A stretch of DNA of 64,000 nucleotides from Methylobacterium tarhaniae (GCF_001043955.1 NZ_LABZ01000037.1:35000-98999), one strand, 5' to 3'; positions 25,676 to 34,462 are shown, counted from the first letter of the stretch. A program made the numbers and translations. The notes: generated from the letters alone by a model not told the origin.

Positions 25676-26296
25676 TCACTCTCCCAGGAGCGGGATCTGC
25701 CCGGCCGCGTCGCGGGGCATGTCCCCGGCGAGCCGCGGATCCGGCGTGACCTCGATCGCCCGGGCGTAAGGCCGGAAGCCCGAGCGCCGGTAGAAATCGA
25801 CCGCACCCGGATGATCGAAGGTGCAGGTATGCACCCAGAACCGCCGGATCGGGCGCGCGAAGGCCCGGCGCAGGGCCTCGTCCATCAGACGCCGCCCGCG
25901 GCCCCGCCCGACCGCCTCCGGCACGAGGCCGAAATAGCCGAGCTCCACCTCGCCCGGCTGCCGCCGGTCGAGCTCGAGGAGGCCGATGTCGCGCCCGTCC
26001 TCGGTGAGAGCCAGCGCCTCGACCTCCGGATCGCCCAGGATGGCCAGGAGCGCGTCGTCGCTCATCCGCGCGCGGCCGAACCACAGCCAGGACGTCCCGA
26101 TGGCGGCGTAGAGCGCCCGGTAGCGGGCGATGTCCGTCCCGATGGCGGCGAGCGGCAGAGGCTCCGTGTCCCGCGGCCGCGGGGGAGGGGGCTCCCGCAT
26201 CTCCAGGTAGGTCACCACGGCGGCGACGTGGGTCGGCGGGATCGGGGTGTAGCCGTCGAGGCACAGGCGCGGTTCGTCGGTCGGGTGATCGCTCAC
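25676..26296 (-). CDS. GNAT family N-acetyltransferase
   Basis: A 206-residue acyltransferase with the acetyl-CoA-binding core YFGLVPEAVGRGRGRRLMDEAL and the later strand-helix FDHPGAVDFYRRSGFRPYAR. The substrate cannot be told. It starts with GTG at 26296. It is convergent with fliJ, with 160 bp of unremarkable sequence between, and divergent from the hydrolase gene. Confidence 0.85.
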   Translation of the reverse strand: MSDHPTDEPRLCLDGYTPIPPTHVAAVVTYLEMREPPPPRPRDTEPLPLAAIGTDIARYRALYAAIGTSWLWFGRARMSDDALLAILGDPEVEALALTEDGRDIGLLELDRRQPGEVELGYFGLVPEAVGRGRGRRLMDEALRRAFARPIRRFWVHTCTFDHPGAVDFYRRSGFRPYARAIEVTPDPRLAGDMPRDAAGQIPLLGE

Positions 26297-26479
26297 GGTG
26301 GCTTCGTCTCCTCGCGGACAGGCGGGCCGGGAGGGGGCCGACCCGTTTCCCCTCTGTCAAGCTTTCCCGTGCGACGCTGCCGCGATGCGGGATCTCCGCC
26401 GTTCGGACGACTGGGCGGACGGGGCGTGGCCGTTAGATTCCCCGCGTGACCCGCCAGACCGTTCGAGAGGCACGACCCC

Positions 26480-27367
26480 ATGCATGACGCCCACGCGCGG
26501 GACCGGCGCCGCTTCACCGTCGTCACCGAGCCCCGCGCCCAGGTGTCGCGCCGCATGATCGAGCGCCGCGACGGCCCGGCCCTCGAATGGATCGAGGCGG
26601 AGCCCGCCGGCGAGCCTCGCGGCGCGCCGCTCCTGTTCGTGCACGGCGCCTTCGGGGGGGCCTGGATGTTCGAGGAGATCTTCCTGCCCCACCTCGCCCG
26701 GCGCGGCCGCCGCGCCGCGGCGGTGAGCCTGCGCGGACACGGCCGCAGCGAGGGCGGGCGCGACCTGCGCGCCGCCTCGCTGAGCGATTACCTCGCCGAC
26801 GTGGCTTTGGCCCTGGCCCAGTGGGGCGAGCCGCCGGTCCTGGTCGGGCACTCGCTCGGCGGGCTCCTGGCCCAGCGCATCCTCGGCCGGGTGCCGCTGC
26901 GCGCCCTGGTGCTCATGGCTTCCCTGCCGCCCGAAGGCCTCGGCGTCGTCGGCCCGCGCATCGCGATGACCGATGCGGGCTTCTGGGTCGAGGCCCTGGC
27001 GGGCTCGCTGCTGCCCGGCCGTGAGCCGGCGGTGGCGCTGGCCCGGCACTGGCTGTTCTCGGAAGGCCTGCCGCTGGAGCGGGCGCAAGCCTACGCCGCC
27101 CGGATGTCGGCGGAGAGCCCGGTGGCGCTCGCCGAGGCCCATTGGCCTTCCCTGCCGCTCTCGGCGGCCTTCGCGGGCGTGCCGGCCCTGGTGCTCGGCG
27201 GTGCCGACGACCGCATGATCTGGCCGGCGACGACGTGGCGCACGGCCCTCTATCACGGCGCCGAGCACCGCACCGTGCCGGGCATCGCCCACTTCCTCCA
27301 GCTCGACCTCGGCTCGGAGGGCGTCACCCGCCTGCTCCTCGACTGGCTCGACGCCCGCGGCGCCTGA
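26480..27367 (+). CDS. Alpha/beta hydrolase
   Basis: A 295-residue esterase/lipase-type protein. It has LLFVHGAFGGAWMFEE (oxyanion region), LRGHGRSEG, the nucleophile elbow GHSLGG (Ser125), Asp in LVLGGADDRMI and His in VPGIAHFLQLD, so the triad is complete. No lid domain or signal peptide is visible, suggesting a cytoplasmic enzyme. Substrate unknown. Confidence 0.88.
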   Translation: MHDAHARDRRRFTVVTEPRAQVSRRMIERRDGPALEWIEAEPAGEPRGAPLLFVHGAFGGAWMFEEIFLPHLARRGRRAAAVSLRGHGRSEGGRDLRAASLSDYLADVALALAQWGEPPVLVGHSLGGLLAQRILGRVPLRALVLMASLPPEGLGVVGPRIAMTDAGFWVEALAGSLLPGREPAVALARHWLFSEGLPLERAQAYAARMSAESPVALAEAHWPSLPLSAAFAGVPALVLGGADDRMIWPATTWRTALYHGAEHRTVPGIAHFLQLDLGSEGVTRLLLDWLDARGA

Positions 27368-27507
27368 AGCCGGCTCCGTCCCCCCGACCGGCACGAAAGC
27401 GTCACGATCCCGTGAAAGGACGGGCCCGCCGGCGCGGGGCCGTCCTTGCGGTCGCCCGCAGGGTCAGGCAGAAGCGCGCGCGAGATTGGGGACACGACGG
27501 GACCGCG

Positions 27508-28557
27508 ATGAAGAAGATCAAAGAGTTCATCTGGCCGGTCATCGGCCTCGGGGCCGTCGTCGTGTCGGTCTACCTGCTGTGGCACCTGCTGAAGGGCCTG
27601 TCCTTCGCCGACGTGAAGGCGAGCTTGGCGGCGATCCCGCCGCACCGCTACGCCCTCGCCGTGGCCTCGACCCTGGTCGCCTACGGCGCGCTCGCCTGGT
27701 ACGACCGGATCGCGCTGCTGCATCTGGGCGTGAAGGGCATCTCCTGGCTCTTCGTCTCGGTCTGCTCCTTCACCACCTACGCGCTGTCGCACAATATCGG
27801 CGCCTCGGTGTTCTCCGGCGCCGTGGTGCGCTACCGCGCCTACACCTCCAAGGGCCTCACCGCGCCGCAGGTCGCGGTGCTGGTGGCTTTGTGCTCCTTC
27901 ACCTTCGGCCTCGGCACCGCCTTCCTCGGCGGCCTGGTGCTGGTGCTCGAGCCCGAGCTGCTGCAGCGCGTGGCGAGCCTCCTGCCGCCGGTGCTCGCGA
28001 GCCCGACCACCGCCCGCCTCGTCGGCTTCGGCCTGCTCGGCTTCGTCGCCCTCTACGTCGTCGGCTCGATCCTGCACTTCCGGCCGCTGCACGTCCGCTC
28101 GTTCAAGATCGAGTATCCGCGCCCCAATATCATGGGCCGCCAGCTGATCGCCGCTCCGCTCGAGCTCCTGGGCGCCGCCGGCATCATCTACTTCGCCCTG
28201 CCGGAAGCCGGGAACCCGGGCTTCCTCGTCGTGCTGGCGGTGTTCCTCGCCTCGTTCTCGGTGGCGCTGGTCTCCAACGCGCCCGGCGGCATCGGGGTGT
28301 TCGAGCTCGTCTTCATCACGGCGATGCCGGACCTGCCGAAGACCGACGTGCTCGCCGCCGTGCTGATCTTCCGCCTGTTCTACCTGCTCATCCCCTTCGC
28401 CCTGGCGATCGGCGTGGTGCTGCTGTTCGAGCGCGGCCGCCTGGCCGACGCCCTGCGGGGCAAGGCGCAGAGCCCCGGCAACGTGCCGCCGCCGCCCGTC
28501 GACGGCCCCGGCATCACCCCGAACCTCACCGACGTGAAGGTGCGCAAGGCGGTATGA
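27508..28557 (+). CDS. Lysylphosphatidylglycerol synthase-like transmembrane protein (UPF0104)
   Basis: A 349-residue polytopic protein with about eight hydrophobic helices, matching the membrane (flippase-type) domain of MprF/LPG synthase. The segments SHNIGASVFSGAVVRYRAY and SNAPGGIGVFELVF are the family signatures. The cytosolic lysyltransferase domain of MprF is absent, so aminoacylation is not implied. The start is the ATG at 27508 (MKKIKEF). Its stop overlaps the next gene by ATGA, indicating coupled translation with the methyltransferase. Confidence 0.88.
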   Translation: MKKIKEFIWPVIGLGAVVVSVYLLWHLLKGLSFADVKASLAAIPPHRYALAVASTLVAYGALAWYDRIALLHLGVKGISWLFVSVCSFTTYALSHNIGASVFSGAVVRYRAYTSKGLTAPQVAVLVALCSFTFGLGTAFLGGLVLVLEPELLQRVASLLPPVLASPTTARLVGFGLLGFVALYVVGSILHFRPLHVRSFKIEYPRPNIMGRQLIAAPLELLGAAGIIYFALPEAGNPGFLVVLAVFLASFSVALVSNAPGGIGVFELVFITAMPDLPKTDVLAAVLIFRLFYLLIPFALAIGVVLLFERGRLADALRGKAQSPGNVPPPPVDGPGITPNLTDVKVRKAV

Positions 28558-29399
28558 ACCGGGCTCGCCTGCGCCGCGCCGGGCTCGGTCTCAGCACCCT
28601 GCTCGGCATCCGGCCGGGCGGCTTCCTGATCCCGTACCGGCATGCCGGTTCGGCACGGGCGGAGGGCTACCCGGCCCTCCGCCCGATCTTTTCCGCCGCC
28701 GAGCCCGAGTTCCGGGCGGTCCTGGCGGCGATCGAGGCGCATGCCGCGGGGCTCGACCGTATCCTGGCCGGCGGCCCCGGCCTCGTCGGCGAGCGGCCGG
28801 CGCGCTTCACCCAGGACTGGTTCCCGCGCCTCGACGCGGCCGCCGCCTACGCCCTGGTGCGACGCGAGCGGCCCCGCCGCATCGTCGAGATCGGCTCGGG
28901 CCACTCGACCCGCTTCCTCGCCCAGGCCGTCCGCGATGGCGGGCTCGCGACCGCGATCACCTGCATCGACCCGGCGCCCCGCGCGCCCTTGTCAGGCCTC
29001 GGCCTGCACCACGAGGCGCGGCTGTTCGGGCCCGAAGACGCGGAGCGGGCGGCCACTCTCGAACCCGGCGACGCGCTGTTCATCGATTCGAGCCACGTCG
29101 CGATGCCGGGCACCGACGTCGACCGGCTGCTCCTCGACGTGATGCCGCGCCTGAAGCCCGGCGTGCTGGTGCACCTGCACGACATCTTCCTGCCCGACGC
29201 CTATCCGCCGGATTGGGCGTGGCGCGGCTATAACGAGCAGCTCCTTGTCGGCGCGCTGCTCCAGGGTAGCGGCTACACCCCGCTCTTCGCCAGCCACTAC
29301 GTCGCGTCCTGCTCCGGCTGGCCGCCGGCCGGCATCCTGGCGCGCCTGCCCCTGCTGCCTGAGGCCCGCGAGAGCAGCCTGTGGCTGCGCAAGCGCTGA
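28554..29399 (+). CDS. Class I SAM-dependent methyltransferase
   Basis: A 281-residue protein with the SAM motif RIVEIGSGHSTRFLAQAV (about residues 109-126), ITCIDPAPRAP, DALFIDSSHV and VLVHLHDIFLPDAYPPD. This pattern is seen in the Methyltransf_24 group that includes glycan-modifying enzymes. The substrate is unknown. Its four-base overlap with the upstream flippase-like gene suggests the two act together, perhaps on an envelope lipid or glycan (inference). Confidence 0.85.
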   Translation: MNRARLRRAGLGLSTLLGIRPGGFLIPYRHAGSARAEGYPALRPIFSAAEPEFRAVLAAIEAHAAGLDRILAGGPGLVGERPARFTQDWFPRLDAAAAYALVRRERPRRIVEIGSGHSTRFLAQAVRDGGLATAITCIDPAPRAPLSGLGLHHEARLFGPEDAERAATLEPGDALFIDSSHVAMPGTDVDRLLLDVMPRLKPGVLVHLHDIFLPDAYPPDWAWRGYNEQLLVGALLQGSGYTPLFASHYVASCSGWPPAGILARLPLLPEARESSLWLRKR

Positions 29400-29809
29400 G
29401 CGTCGCGCGACCCGTCCCCCCGGTGCGGGGCAGGGTCGAAAACCCGAGATCCGAAAATCGGCCGCACGACGCACGTGGCGCCTGCCGCAATCCCGGCCGC
29501 ACTCCCAGGTGGGATTCTCGCCGGTATGAATTTCAGCCTATCGGATGAAAGATCCGGCAGAGTCAGTCAGATCTTGATGTTGCATGAGTTGGATCTTCGG
29601 TTGCGCGACATTGGACAGGGCGGAGAGGTGATGATAACCGAACGGGCTCGCACCCGTCTTCCCTGCGGGAGCATGGTCGCGCTTGCTGCACCTCACGACA
29701 GTCGCGCTGCGCCGCCGCGAGAGCGGGCTCTGACGACGACCGGGAGTTCGGCGAGGAGCGCTCACGCGCGAAATCCCTTGACGCCCACCTCGATCAATTC
29801 GGAAGCACG
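29400..29809. other. Gene-poor, AT-richer stretch with a repeat
   Basis: 410 bp with no convincing gene. From about 29520 to 29640 base composition drops below the neighbours. A frame from 29526 starting MNFSLSDERSG can be read through to 29825, but it runs through the repeat element at 29687-29765 and overlaps the ATP-grasp start, so I leave it out. This may be the edge of the transferred segment that carries the ATP-grasp gene. Confidence 0.45.
29687..29765. repeat. Hairpin repeat element, copy 2 (degenerate)
   Basis: Shares TGCACCTCACGA at its left end, GCTGCGCCG in the centre and CGGGAGTTCGGCGAG at its right with the element at 15609-15687. Left and right arms now pair at only about two thirds of positions. 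It stands 45 bp before the ATP-grasp gene. Confidence 0.55.
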
Positions 29810-30706
29810 ATGGCAGGCGCCGTAGCAGTCACGATCTTCGGTCATCACACTGAAGGATGGATGCGCGCGCTGGAGCCGGCCTCTCCCGTTTGGTCGCGCG
29901 TCCCGAACGTGCGGAGCGTGCGGGTCCTTCATCCCCAGCGCGACTTCGGACGCCTCATGCCGGACAGCACCGGCGGATCCCCGGTTCTCATCCCCCTCCT
30001 CGTCCCGCATATCCGGGACAGGCCGCGAGGCTACGTCACCGCCTGCCCGAGCCTGAAGGCCCTGGCGGTGCTCGGCGACAAAGGCCGATTCTCGAGGTTC
30101 GTGACTCGCCACGGCCTGGCAGAAGCATGCCCCGTCACTTACGACACGATCGAGGCCGCCGTGTTTCCCGTGATCGCGAAGCCCGTCGGCGGCGGCTCCG
30201 GTTGCGGCATCGCTCTGCTGCGCAACATGAAACAATATGAATTATTTATAGATACCTATCTCTGGAAGCAAAATAAATATATTCTCCAAGAATTTATTGA
30301 TCAAGACGACGATTACTGCCTCTACATGTTTTGCTCGAGAGGCAAGATTGTATGGCATCAGGCCTTTCGATACCCGCTCACGTCCGATTGGCGGATCCGC
30401 GGGATCGTCACAGCCATGGGTGAGGTCTGCACTATTGGGAGTCGACAGATCGCTCAAATCGCCAAATTCATGGAAATACTCAACTATACAGGTCCGTGCA
30501 ACGCCGATTTCAAGGTATTGCCGGATGGCTCGATCCGCATCCTGGAATTCAATCCGCGCCTCGGTGGCACATTGATGGTGCCGGAGGGAATCGATTTCCT
30601 GGCGGAGAACTTGCGGCTGGCGATCACCCACGGGGTAATGGAGCCCCGTCTGAGCATTCGCAAGAATGCACCGCCAGCCAATGAGGAACGATTAACCCTG
30701 GATTGA
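29810..30706 (+). CDS. ATP-grasp domain protein, likely horizontally acquired
   Basis: A 298-residue ATP-dependent ligase-type protein. It has the ATP-lysine and glycine loop VIAKPVGGGSGCGIAL (Lys124), the hinge ILQEFIDQD (Glu161), and the metal-binding end NADFKVLPDGSIRILEFNPR (Asp233, Glu246, Asn248). The pattern resembles carbamoyl-phosphate-synthase-like ATP-grasp enzymes of peptide or secondary metabolism. Substrate and partner are unknown, and no biosynthetic cluster surrounds it. From about 30220 to 30560 the codons are strikingly AT-rich (Asn, Lys, Ile, Tyr codons ending in A/T). GGAAG precedes the ATG. Confidence 0.85.
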   Translation: MAGAVAVTIFGHHTEGWMRALEPASPVWSRVPNVRSVRVLHPQRDFGRLMPDSTGGSPVLIPLLVPHIRDRPRGYVTACPSLKALAVLGDKGRFSRFVTRHGLAEACPVTYDTIEAAVFPVIAKPVGGGSGCGIALLRNMKQYELFIDTYLWKQNKYILQEFIDQDDDYCLYMFCSRGKIVWHQAFRYPLTSDWRIRGIVTAMGEVCTIGSRQIAQIAKFMEILNYTGPCNADFKVLPDGSIRILEFNPRLGGTLMVPEGIDFLAENLRLAITHGVMEPRLSIRKNAPPANEERLTLD

Positions 30707-30778
30707 ACGACCGGCGACGAGCCGCTTGCCATCGGCCGGCCGAACCGGCTCTCGTCTGACTGGCGACGGGGGCGAGTG

Positions 30779-31114
30779 ATGCGGGCAGTTCTTGTCATCG
30801 GGATCGCGGCCATCGCCGCGGCGGGCCAGGCCGAGGCCGGAGGCGGGCGCGACGCCCCTGGCCTGGCGAAGCCCGATCGCGTGGCGGTCGCGCCTGCCGC
30901 GGATGCTCCAGTGACCGACGCCGAAGCCCGGCCTGAGATCCGGACCTCGTCGGCCGCTCAGGACGCTCCCGAACCGATGATGACCGGGAGCACCACGCCG
31001 GCGGCGCCGCGCGGTGCGGTTCCCGGAGCGGCCAAGCCCGTACCGGCCGCGGCAAAACCCTGGTGCACCGGCCGCATCTTCGGAACCGGTGTGGGCTTCT
31101 GCGCGCTCAACTGA
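30779..31114 (+). CDS. Small secreted protein of unknown function
   Basis: A 111-residue protein with signal peptide (AVLVIGIAAIAAAGQAEA) and a long Ala/Pro-rich mature region. It ends in a compact two-cysteine block, WCTGRIFGTGVGFCALN, that is probably the conserved part. It starts at the ATG at 30779 or the GTG one codon earlier. Its last 8 bp overlap the convergent gene at 31107-31361. No known family is recognised. Confidence 0.65.
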   Translation: MRAVLVIGIAAIAAAGQAEAGGGRDAPGLAKPDRVAVAPAADAPVTDAEARPEIRTSSAAQDAPEPMMTGSTTPAAPRGAVPGAAKPVPAAAKPWCTGRIFGTGVGFCALN

Positions 31115-31361
31115 GCGGGGCCGACAGCCGCTCGACGTTGTTGCGCACGTGCTCCCGGTAGCGATCGATCACGGCCTCGGGCGTGCCGCCCGCCAGGAGG
31201 GTGCCGGTGGCCTCGAGGGCCGCGCCGATCTTCTCGCTGACCATCCGCTGCGCCTCGACCTGCCCGGCGAGCCCGCCCCAGGCGAGCTTGACCATCCGCA
31301 GCTCGATGACCTTTTGGGACTCCATGGCGAGCATTGCCGTCGCGTACCAAGCGTCGAACAT
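31107..31361 (-). CDS. Small helical protein of the phasin cluster
   Basis: An 84-residue protein, MFDAWYATAMLAMESQKVIELRM..., predicted to be a few amphipathic helices with a TLLAGGTPEAVIDRYREHV segment. The start at 31361 has a strong AAGGAG site six bases upstream. It follows two phasin-type genes on the same strand, and its Ala/Glu/Met-rich helix composition is phasin-like. A role on polyhydroxybutyrate granules is inferred from context only. Confidence 0.7.
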   Translation of the reverse strand: MFDAWYATAMLAMESQKVIELRMVKLAWGGLAGQVEAQRMVSEKIGAALEATGTLLAGGTPEAVIDRYREHVRNNVERLSAPLS

Positions 31362-31457
31362 CCCGGTCTCCTTTTGCGTGTGCGATGGACGGTTCCGAGG
31401 CGGCGGACCCCGGGGTTGGGCGGCCGGCACCGATGAGGATGCCGGCCGGGAGCGAGG

Positions 31458-32360
31458 TCAGGCGGCGCGGGCCCGGGGCGGCACGAAGGCCGGCAGGCGT
31501 CCCATCCGCTTCGCGAGGTCGCTCCAGCACGCGAAGGCGGCGTCGAGGGCCCGCGTCACCTCGGCGGCCTGAAGCTGCGCGAGGTCGCCCGGCGAGCGGA
31601 CCGTCAGCGCGGCCTTCCAGAATGCCAGGGCCGCCTGGCTCTCGCCCTGCAGGAAGGCCACCACCCGGCCGTTGATCTCGATGAAGCCCTGCATGGCAGC
31701 GAGCGGGATGTCCTCCCGGCCCGTCGGGTCGGGCTGCTCCGGCGCCGGGAGGGAGGCCTCGGGAGCCTCGTCGGCGGCGGCCGCCGGGATGGCGGCTTCG
31801 GCCGGGGTGTCAGCGGCGGTGGCGGCTTCGGCTGCCGGCGGCTCCTCGGCGACCGCCTCTTGAACGACCGGCTCGCCGGCGATCGGCTCGTCGGTCGAGG
31901 ACGGCTCGGTCGAGGCGTCCTCGGTCTCAGCCGTCTCCGTCGCGGCAACCGGCGGCTCGGCCGGCGGCTCGGCCGGCTCCTGGGCCGGCTCCTCGATCAC
32001 GGGCGCCTGCTCCGTCTCGGCGGTATCCGTCGGCGCGACCTCGGCCTCGACGGCCGTCGCGGTGACGGGCTGCTCGGCCTCGCCCTCTTGCGGCACGACC
32101 GGAGTCTCGGAGGCCTCGGCCAGGACCGGCGCGGCCGCAGGGGACTCGGCCGCCAGCAGCGCAGCCGGAGAGGTCTCGGTCAGAAGCGGCGCAGCCGCGG
32201 CGATCTCGAACACGTCCGGCGCGGCGGTGATCGCCTCGGCGGGCGCCGTCCCGCCGGACATCGTCTCGCTGGATTTGGCGGGGCCATCGGTCCGCGCTGC
32301 CGTCCGGACGGCGGGGCGACGGGGCGGCTTGCGGGTCTTGTCGATGCGGCGGATGGTCAT
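31458..32360 (-). CDS. Phasin-domain protein with long acidic Ala/Glu/Pro-rich N-terminus
   Basis: A 300-residue protein in two parts. Residues about 1-25 are basic (MTIRRIDKTRKPPRR), then about 200 residues are a low-complexity Ala/Glu/Pro/Thr region without predicted fold. The last 80 residues hold a phasin-like helical domain (IEINGRVVAFLQGESQAALAFWKAAL, then LDAAFACWSDLAKRMG). A GAGGAGG ribosome site eight bases before the ATG at 32360 fixes the start. Likely granule-associated. The extended tail is unusual for phasins, which are normally 100-200 residues. Confidence 0.75.
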   Translation of the reverse strand: MTIRRIDKTRKPPRRPAVRTAARTDGPAKSSETMSGGTAPAEAITAAPDVFEIAAAAPLLTETSPAALLAAESPAAAPVLAEASETPVVPQEGEAEQPVTATAVEAEVAPTDTAETEQAPVIEEPAQEPAEPPAEPPVAATETAETEDASTEPSSTDEPIAGEPVVQEAVAEEPPAAEAATAADTPAEAAIPAAAADEAPEASLPAPEQPDPTGREDIPLAAMQGFIEINGRVVAFLQGESQAALAFWKAALTVRSPGDLAQLQAAEVTRALDAAFACWSDLAKRMGRLPAFVPPRARAA

Positions 32361-32691
32361 GGCTCGGCCTCCTCGAAGTAGCGGGCGGCGCGTCCCTGGC
32401 GCGTCACCCGGCGGGCGACCGCCCTCACCCGATGCGGGGGCGGACGCGCGGAGCCGGAGCGCCGGCAGGCTCGCCCGGGGCACCGGCAGGTCGGCGCGGG
32501 CGATGCCGCGCGGCCATCGGCGGCGCGAGGCGACGCGCCGCCGGTCTCGTCCTCTCGGCCCGCGGAGATGGGGAGCCTTGCCCCCAGGGCGGAATGCGCC
32601 GGAGCGGCGCCGACCGGCAGGGCCGAGATGGCCCGGCCGGGTCAGGGCGCCTGCAGGTCAAGGGCGAGGCAGGCCTCGCCACGACACGGGC

Positions 32692-33078
32692 TCAGGCCTT
32701 GGCCTGCGCCTTGGTGAGGTCCGCCTTGATCGACTCGGACAGGGTGGCGAACTCCTTCGCCTGGCTCTGCAGCGCGCTCATCTGGTTGCGCATGTACTCG
32801 CCCTGCAGCTCCAGCGCCTCCTTGACGTCGCGGGTGCGCACGAGCTTCTCGGCGAGGTCGAAGGTCGCGCTGGCGTGCTGCTCGGTATAGTCGAAGCCGC
32901 GGGCCACGGCCGCGCCCATGCCGGTCTGCGAGGTGCTGGTCGAGGACTGCACGGTCTCGGCGAGCTTGCGGGCGGAGCCCAGGAAGGTGCCGAACGCCGT
33001 GCGGACGTTCTGGACGCCCTTCTCGGCGAAGTCGCGCATCTCGGTCGGGATCTCGAAGGGCTTCTGGGTGCTGCTCAT
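32692..33078 (-). CDS. Phasin (polyhydroxyalkanoate granule protein)
   Basis: A 128-residue protein covering the surface of polyhydroxybutyrate granules. It has FEIPTEMRDFAEKGVQNVRTAF at the N-terminus and HASATFDLAEKLVRTRDVKEALELQGEYMRNQM in the middle, the classical Phasin_2 pattern (quoted here in pieces: DLAEKLVRTRDVKEALELQ, then YMRNQMSALQ). Fully helical and cytoplasmic. The start at 33078 follows an inverted-repeat candidate operator 55 bp upstream. Confidence 0.92.
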   Translation of the reverse strand: MSSTQKPFEIPTEMRDFAEKGVQNVRTAFGTFLGSARKLAETVQSSTSTSQTGMGAAVARGFDYTEQHASATFDLAEKLVRTRDVKEALELQGEYMRNQMSALQSQAKEFATLSESIKADLTKAQAKA

Positions 33079-33132
33079 GGGCGTTGGCTCTGGCTCGTCG
33101 CTACGCGCGCCGCCCGCGATGATTTGTGCGAC

Positions 33133-33151
33133 GCAGCAATCACGATGCTGC
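33133..33151 (-). promoter_or_regulatory. Inverted repeat GCAGCA-N7-TGCTGC, candidate PhaR-type operator
   Basis: A perfect six-base inverted repeat separated by seven bases, in a short TGC/GCA-rich stretch (TTGCATTGCAGCA on the minus strand) 55-73 bp upstream of the phasin ATG. PhaR repressors that sense polyhydroxybutyrate bind CTGC/GCAG-type repeats in front of phasin genes. The match is suggestive, not proven. Confidence 0.45.
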
Positions 33152-33211
33152 AATGCAACGCGCGAGTCAACCGCCGGCTCCGGCTCCGCCTTGCGGACGA
33201 GCGGGGCAGGG

Positions 33212-34462
33212 CTACTGCGTGAGCCTGAACTGGGCGATCGAGCTGCCGATGCTCTGGAACGCCGGCTTGAGGTCATTCGCCGAGATGACATTGTAGAAGA
33301 AGCCGTCCTTCGTCGCACACGACTTCAGCATGCTTGTATTCCCATCGATCACGCGCACCGTATAGATGGTGATCCCGGCACTCTTGGCGGCACTGCAGGC
33401 GGCGATCGTGCGGGCATCGATGCAGCTGGAGCTGCGCTCGAGCCGCCCTTTGCCCATGCAGACGCCGTCCCAGCGGTTGTCCGTATTCAAGCCGTCGGTC
33501 AGCACGATCATGATCTTGCTGACGCGGTCATCCGTGAGGCTCGCTGCGGCCTTGAGCGGACCGTAGGGCGTGAGGGCCTCCATGCCCCAGGCCACCCCGA
33601 TGGTGACGTTGGTGTCGCCGCCCGCCGTCATGCTGTCGATGGCGGAAGCGAGCGCGGGATAGTTGGTGCTGAGCGGGCGGATCGCCGTCAGGGTCGGCTT
33701 GCCGTTCAATACGGAGACGCACTTGTCCGCCGGATAGGCGCCGGCGCCGCTGGGCTCGGCGTTGGGCAGCTGGACGTCGTAGGGCTGGTCGCGATCGATG
33801 ATGCAGCCCTTCCACGTCTTCTCCGTGACGGTGCCGATCGCCTTGTAGCTGAGCCAGCTCGCGTCGGTGACGTCGGTGCCGAGGTTGACCTGGGTCGAGA
33901 AGGGGATCAGGGCGACCTTGGCGTCGTCGCGGTTCACCACGACCTTGTCGAGATAGCTCAGAAAGTCCTTCGCCGCCTGCTTCAGCGCCGGCAGCTTGCC
34001 GGAGCTGTTCATCGAGCCGGTATTGTCGAGCACCAGCGCGATCTCAAGCCGCTTGCCGCCGGACATCGCCTGCGACGAGCCGCTGACCTGGAGGGGGCCC
34101 GGATGCATCAGGCGCCCGAGGGTCATGTCCACCTGCGCGGTCGCGTTCACCGTCACCTGCGTGCCGGCACGGACCGGCGTGAAGCTCGTCACGATGACGC
34201 CCTTCTGGGTCGGGAAGCTCGCGTCGAAGAAGGCCCGGGCGCGGAGCCGGAAGTCGGCGTCGGTCTTCAGAGCCGGCAACTCGCGGATCACCGCCAGCAC
34301 CGCCGCGTCGGTGGCGGTCTGGAGCTTCGCCCGAATTCCGGCGCTGCGGGCGTAATCCACGCCGGCCCCCACCAGGAAGGTCAGGGGGATCATCGCCAGG
34401 GCCAGGATCACCGCGACGCTGCCGCTTCGGTCGCGCCGGAACCGGTCGAACAGCCGCGTCAT
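33212..34462 (-). CDS. TadG-like pilus-assembly protein with VWA domain
   Basis: A 416-residue protein. It has an N-terminal TadE/G-type helix (RRDRSGSVAVILALAMIPLTF), GVDYARS, and a von Willebrand A domain with MIDAS-like Asp146-x-Thr-x-Ser150 (LVLDNTGSM), where the first Ser of DxSxS is Thr. Later blocks are IMIVLTDGLNT and GITIYTVRVI. It is probably anchored in the inner membrane with the VWA domain outside. No other tad genes are present, so it is an orphan of the Flp pilus type. Confidence 0.88.
   Translation of the reverse strand: MTRLFDRFRRDRSGSVAVILALAMIPLTFLVGAGVDYARSAGIRAKLQTATDAAVLAVIRELPALKTDADFRLRARAFFDASFPTQKGVIVTSFTPVRAGTQVTVNATAQVDMTLGRLMHPGPLQVSGSSQAMSGGKRLEIALVLDNTGSMNSSGKLPALKQAAKDFLSYLDKVVVNRDDAKVALIPFSTQVNLGTDVTDASWLSYKAIGTVTEKTWKGCIIDRDQPYDVQLPNAEPSGAGAYPADKCVSVLNGKPTLTAIRPLSTNYPALASAIDSMTAGGDTNVTIGVAWGMEALTPYGPLKAAASLTDDRVSKIMIVLTDGLNTDNRWDGVCMGKGRLERSSSCIDARTIAACSAAKSAGITIYTVRVIDGNTSMLKSCATKDGFFYNVISANDLKPAFQSIGSSIAQFRLTQ

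Noticed and set aside
29475..29825. 116-residue frame upstream of the ATP-grasp gene
   Set aside because: It runs through a hairpin repeat and overlaps the next start. Composition changes within it, and no similarity is evident.
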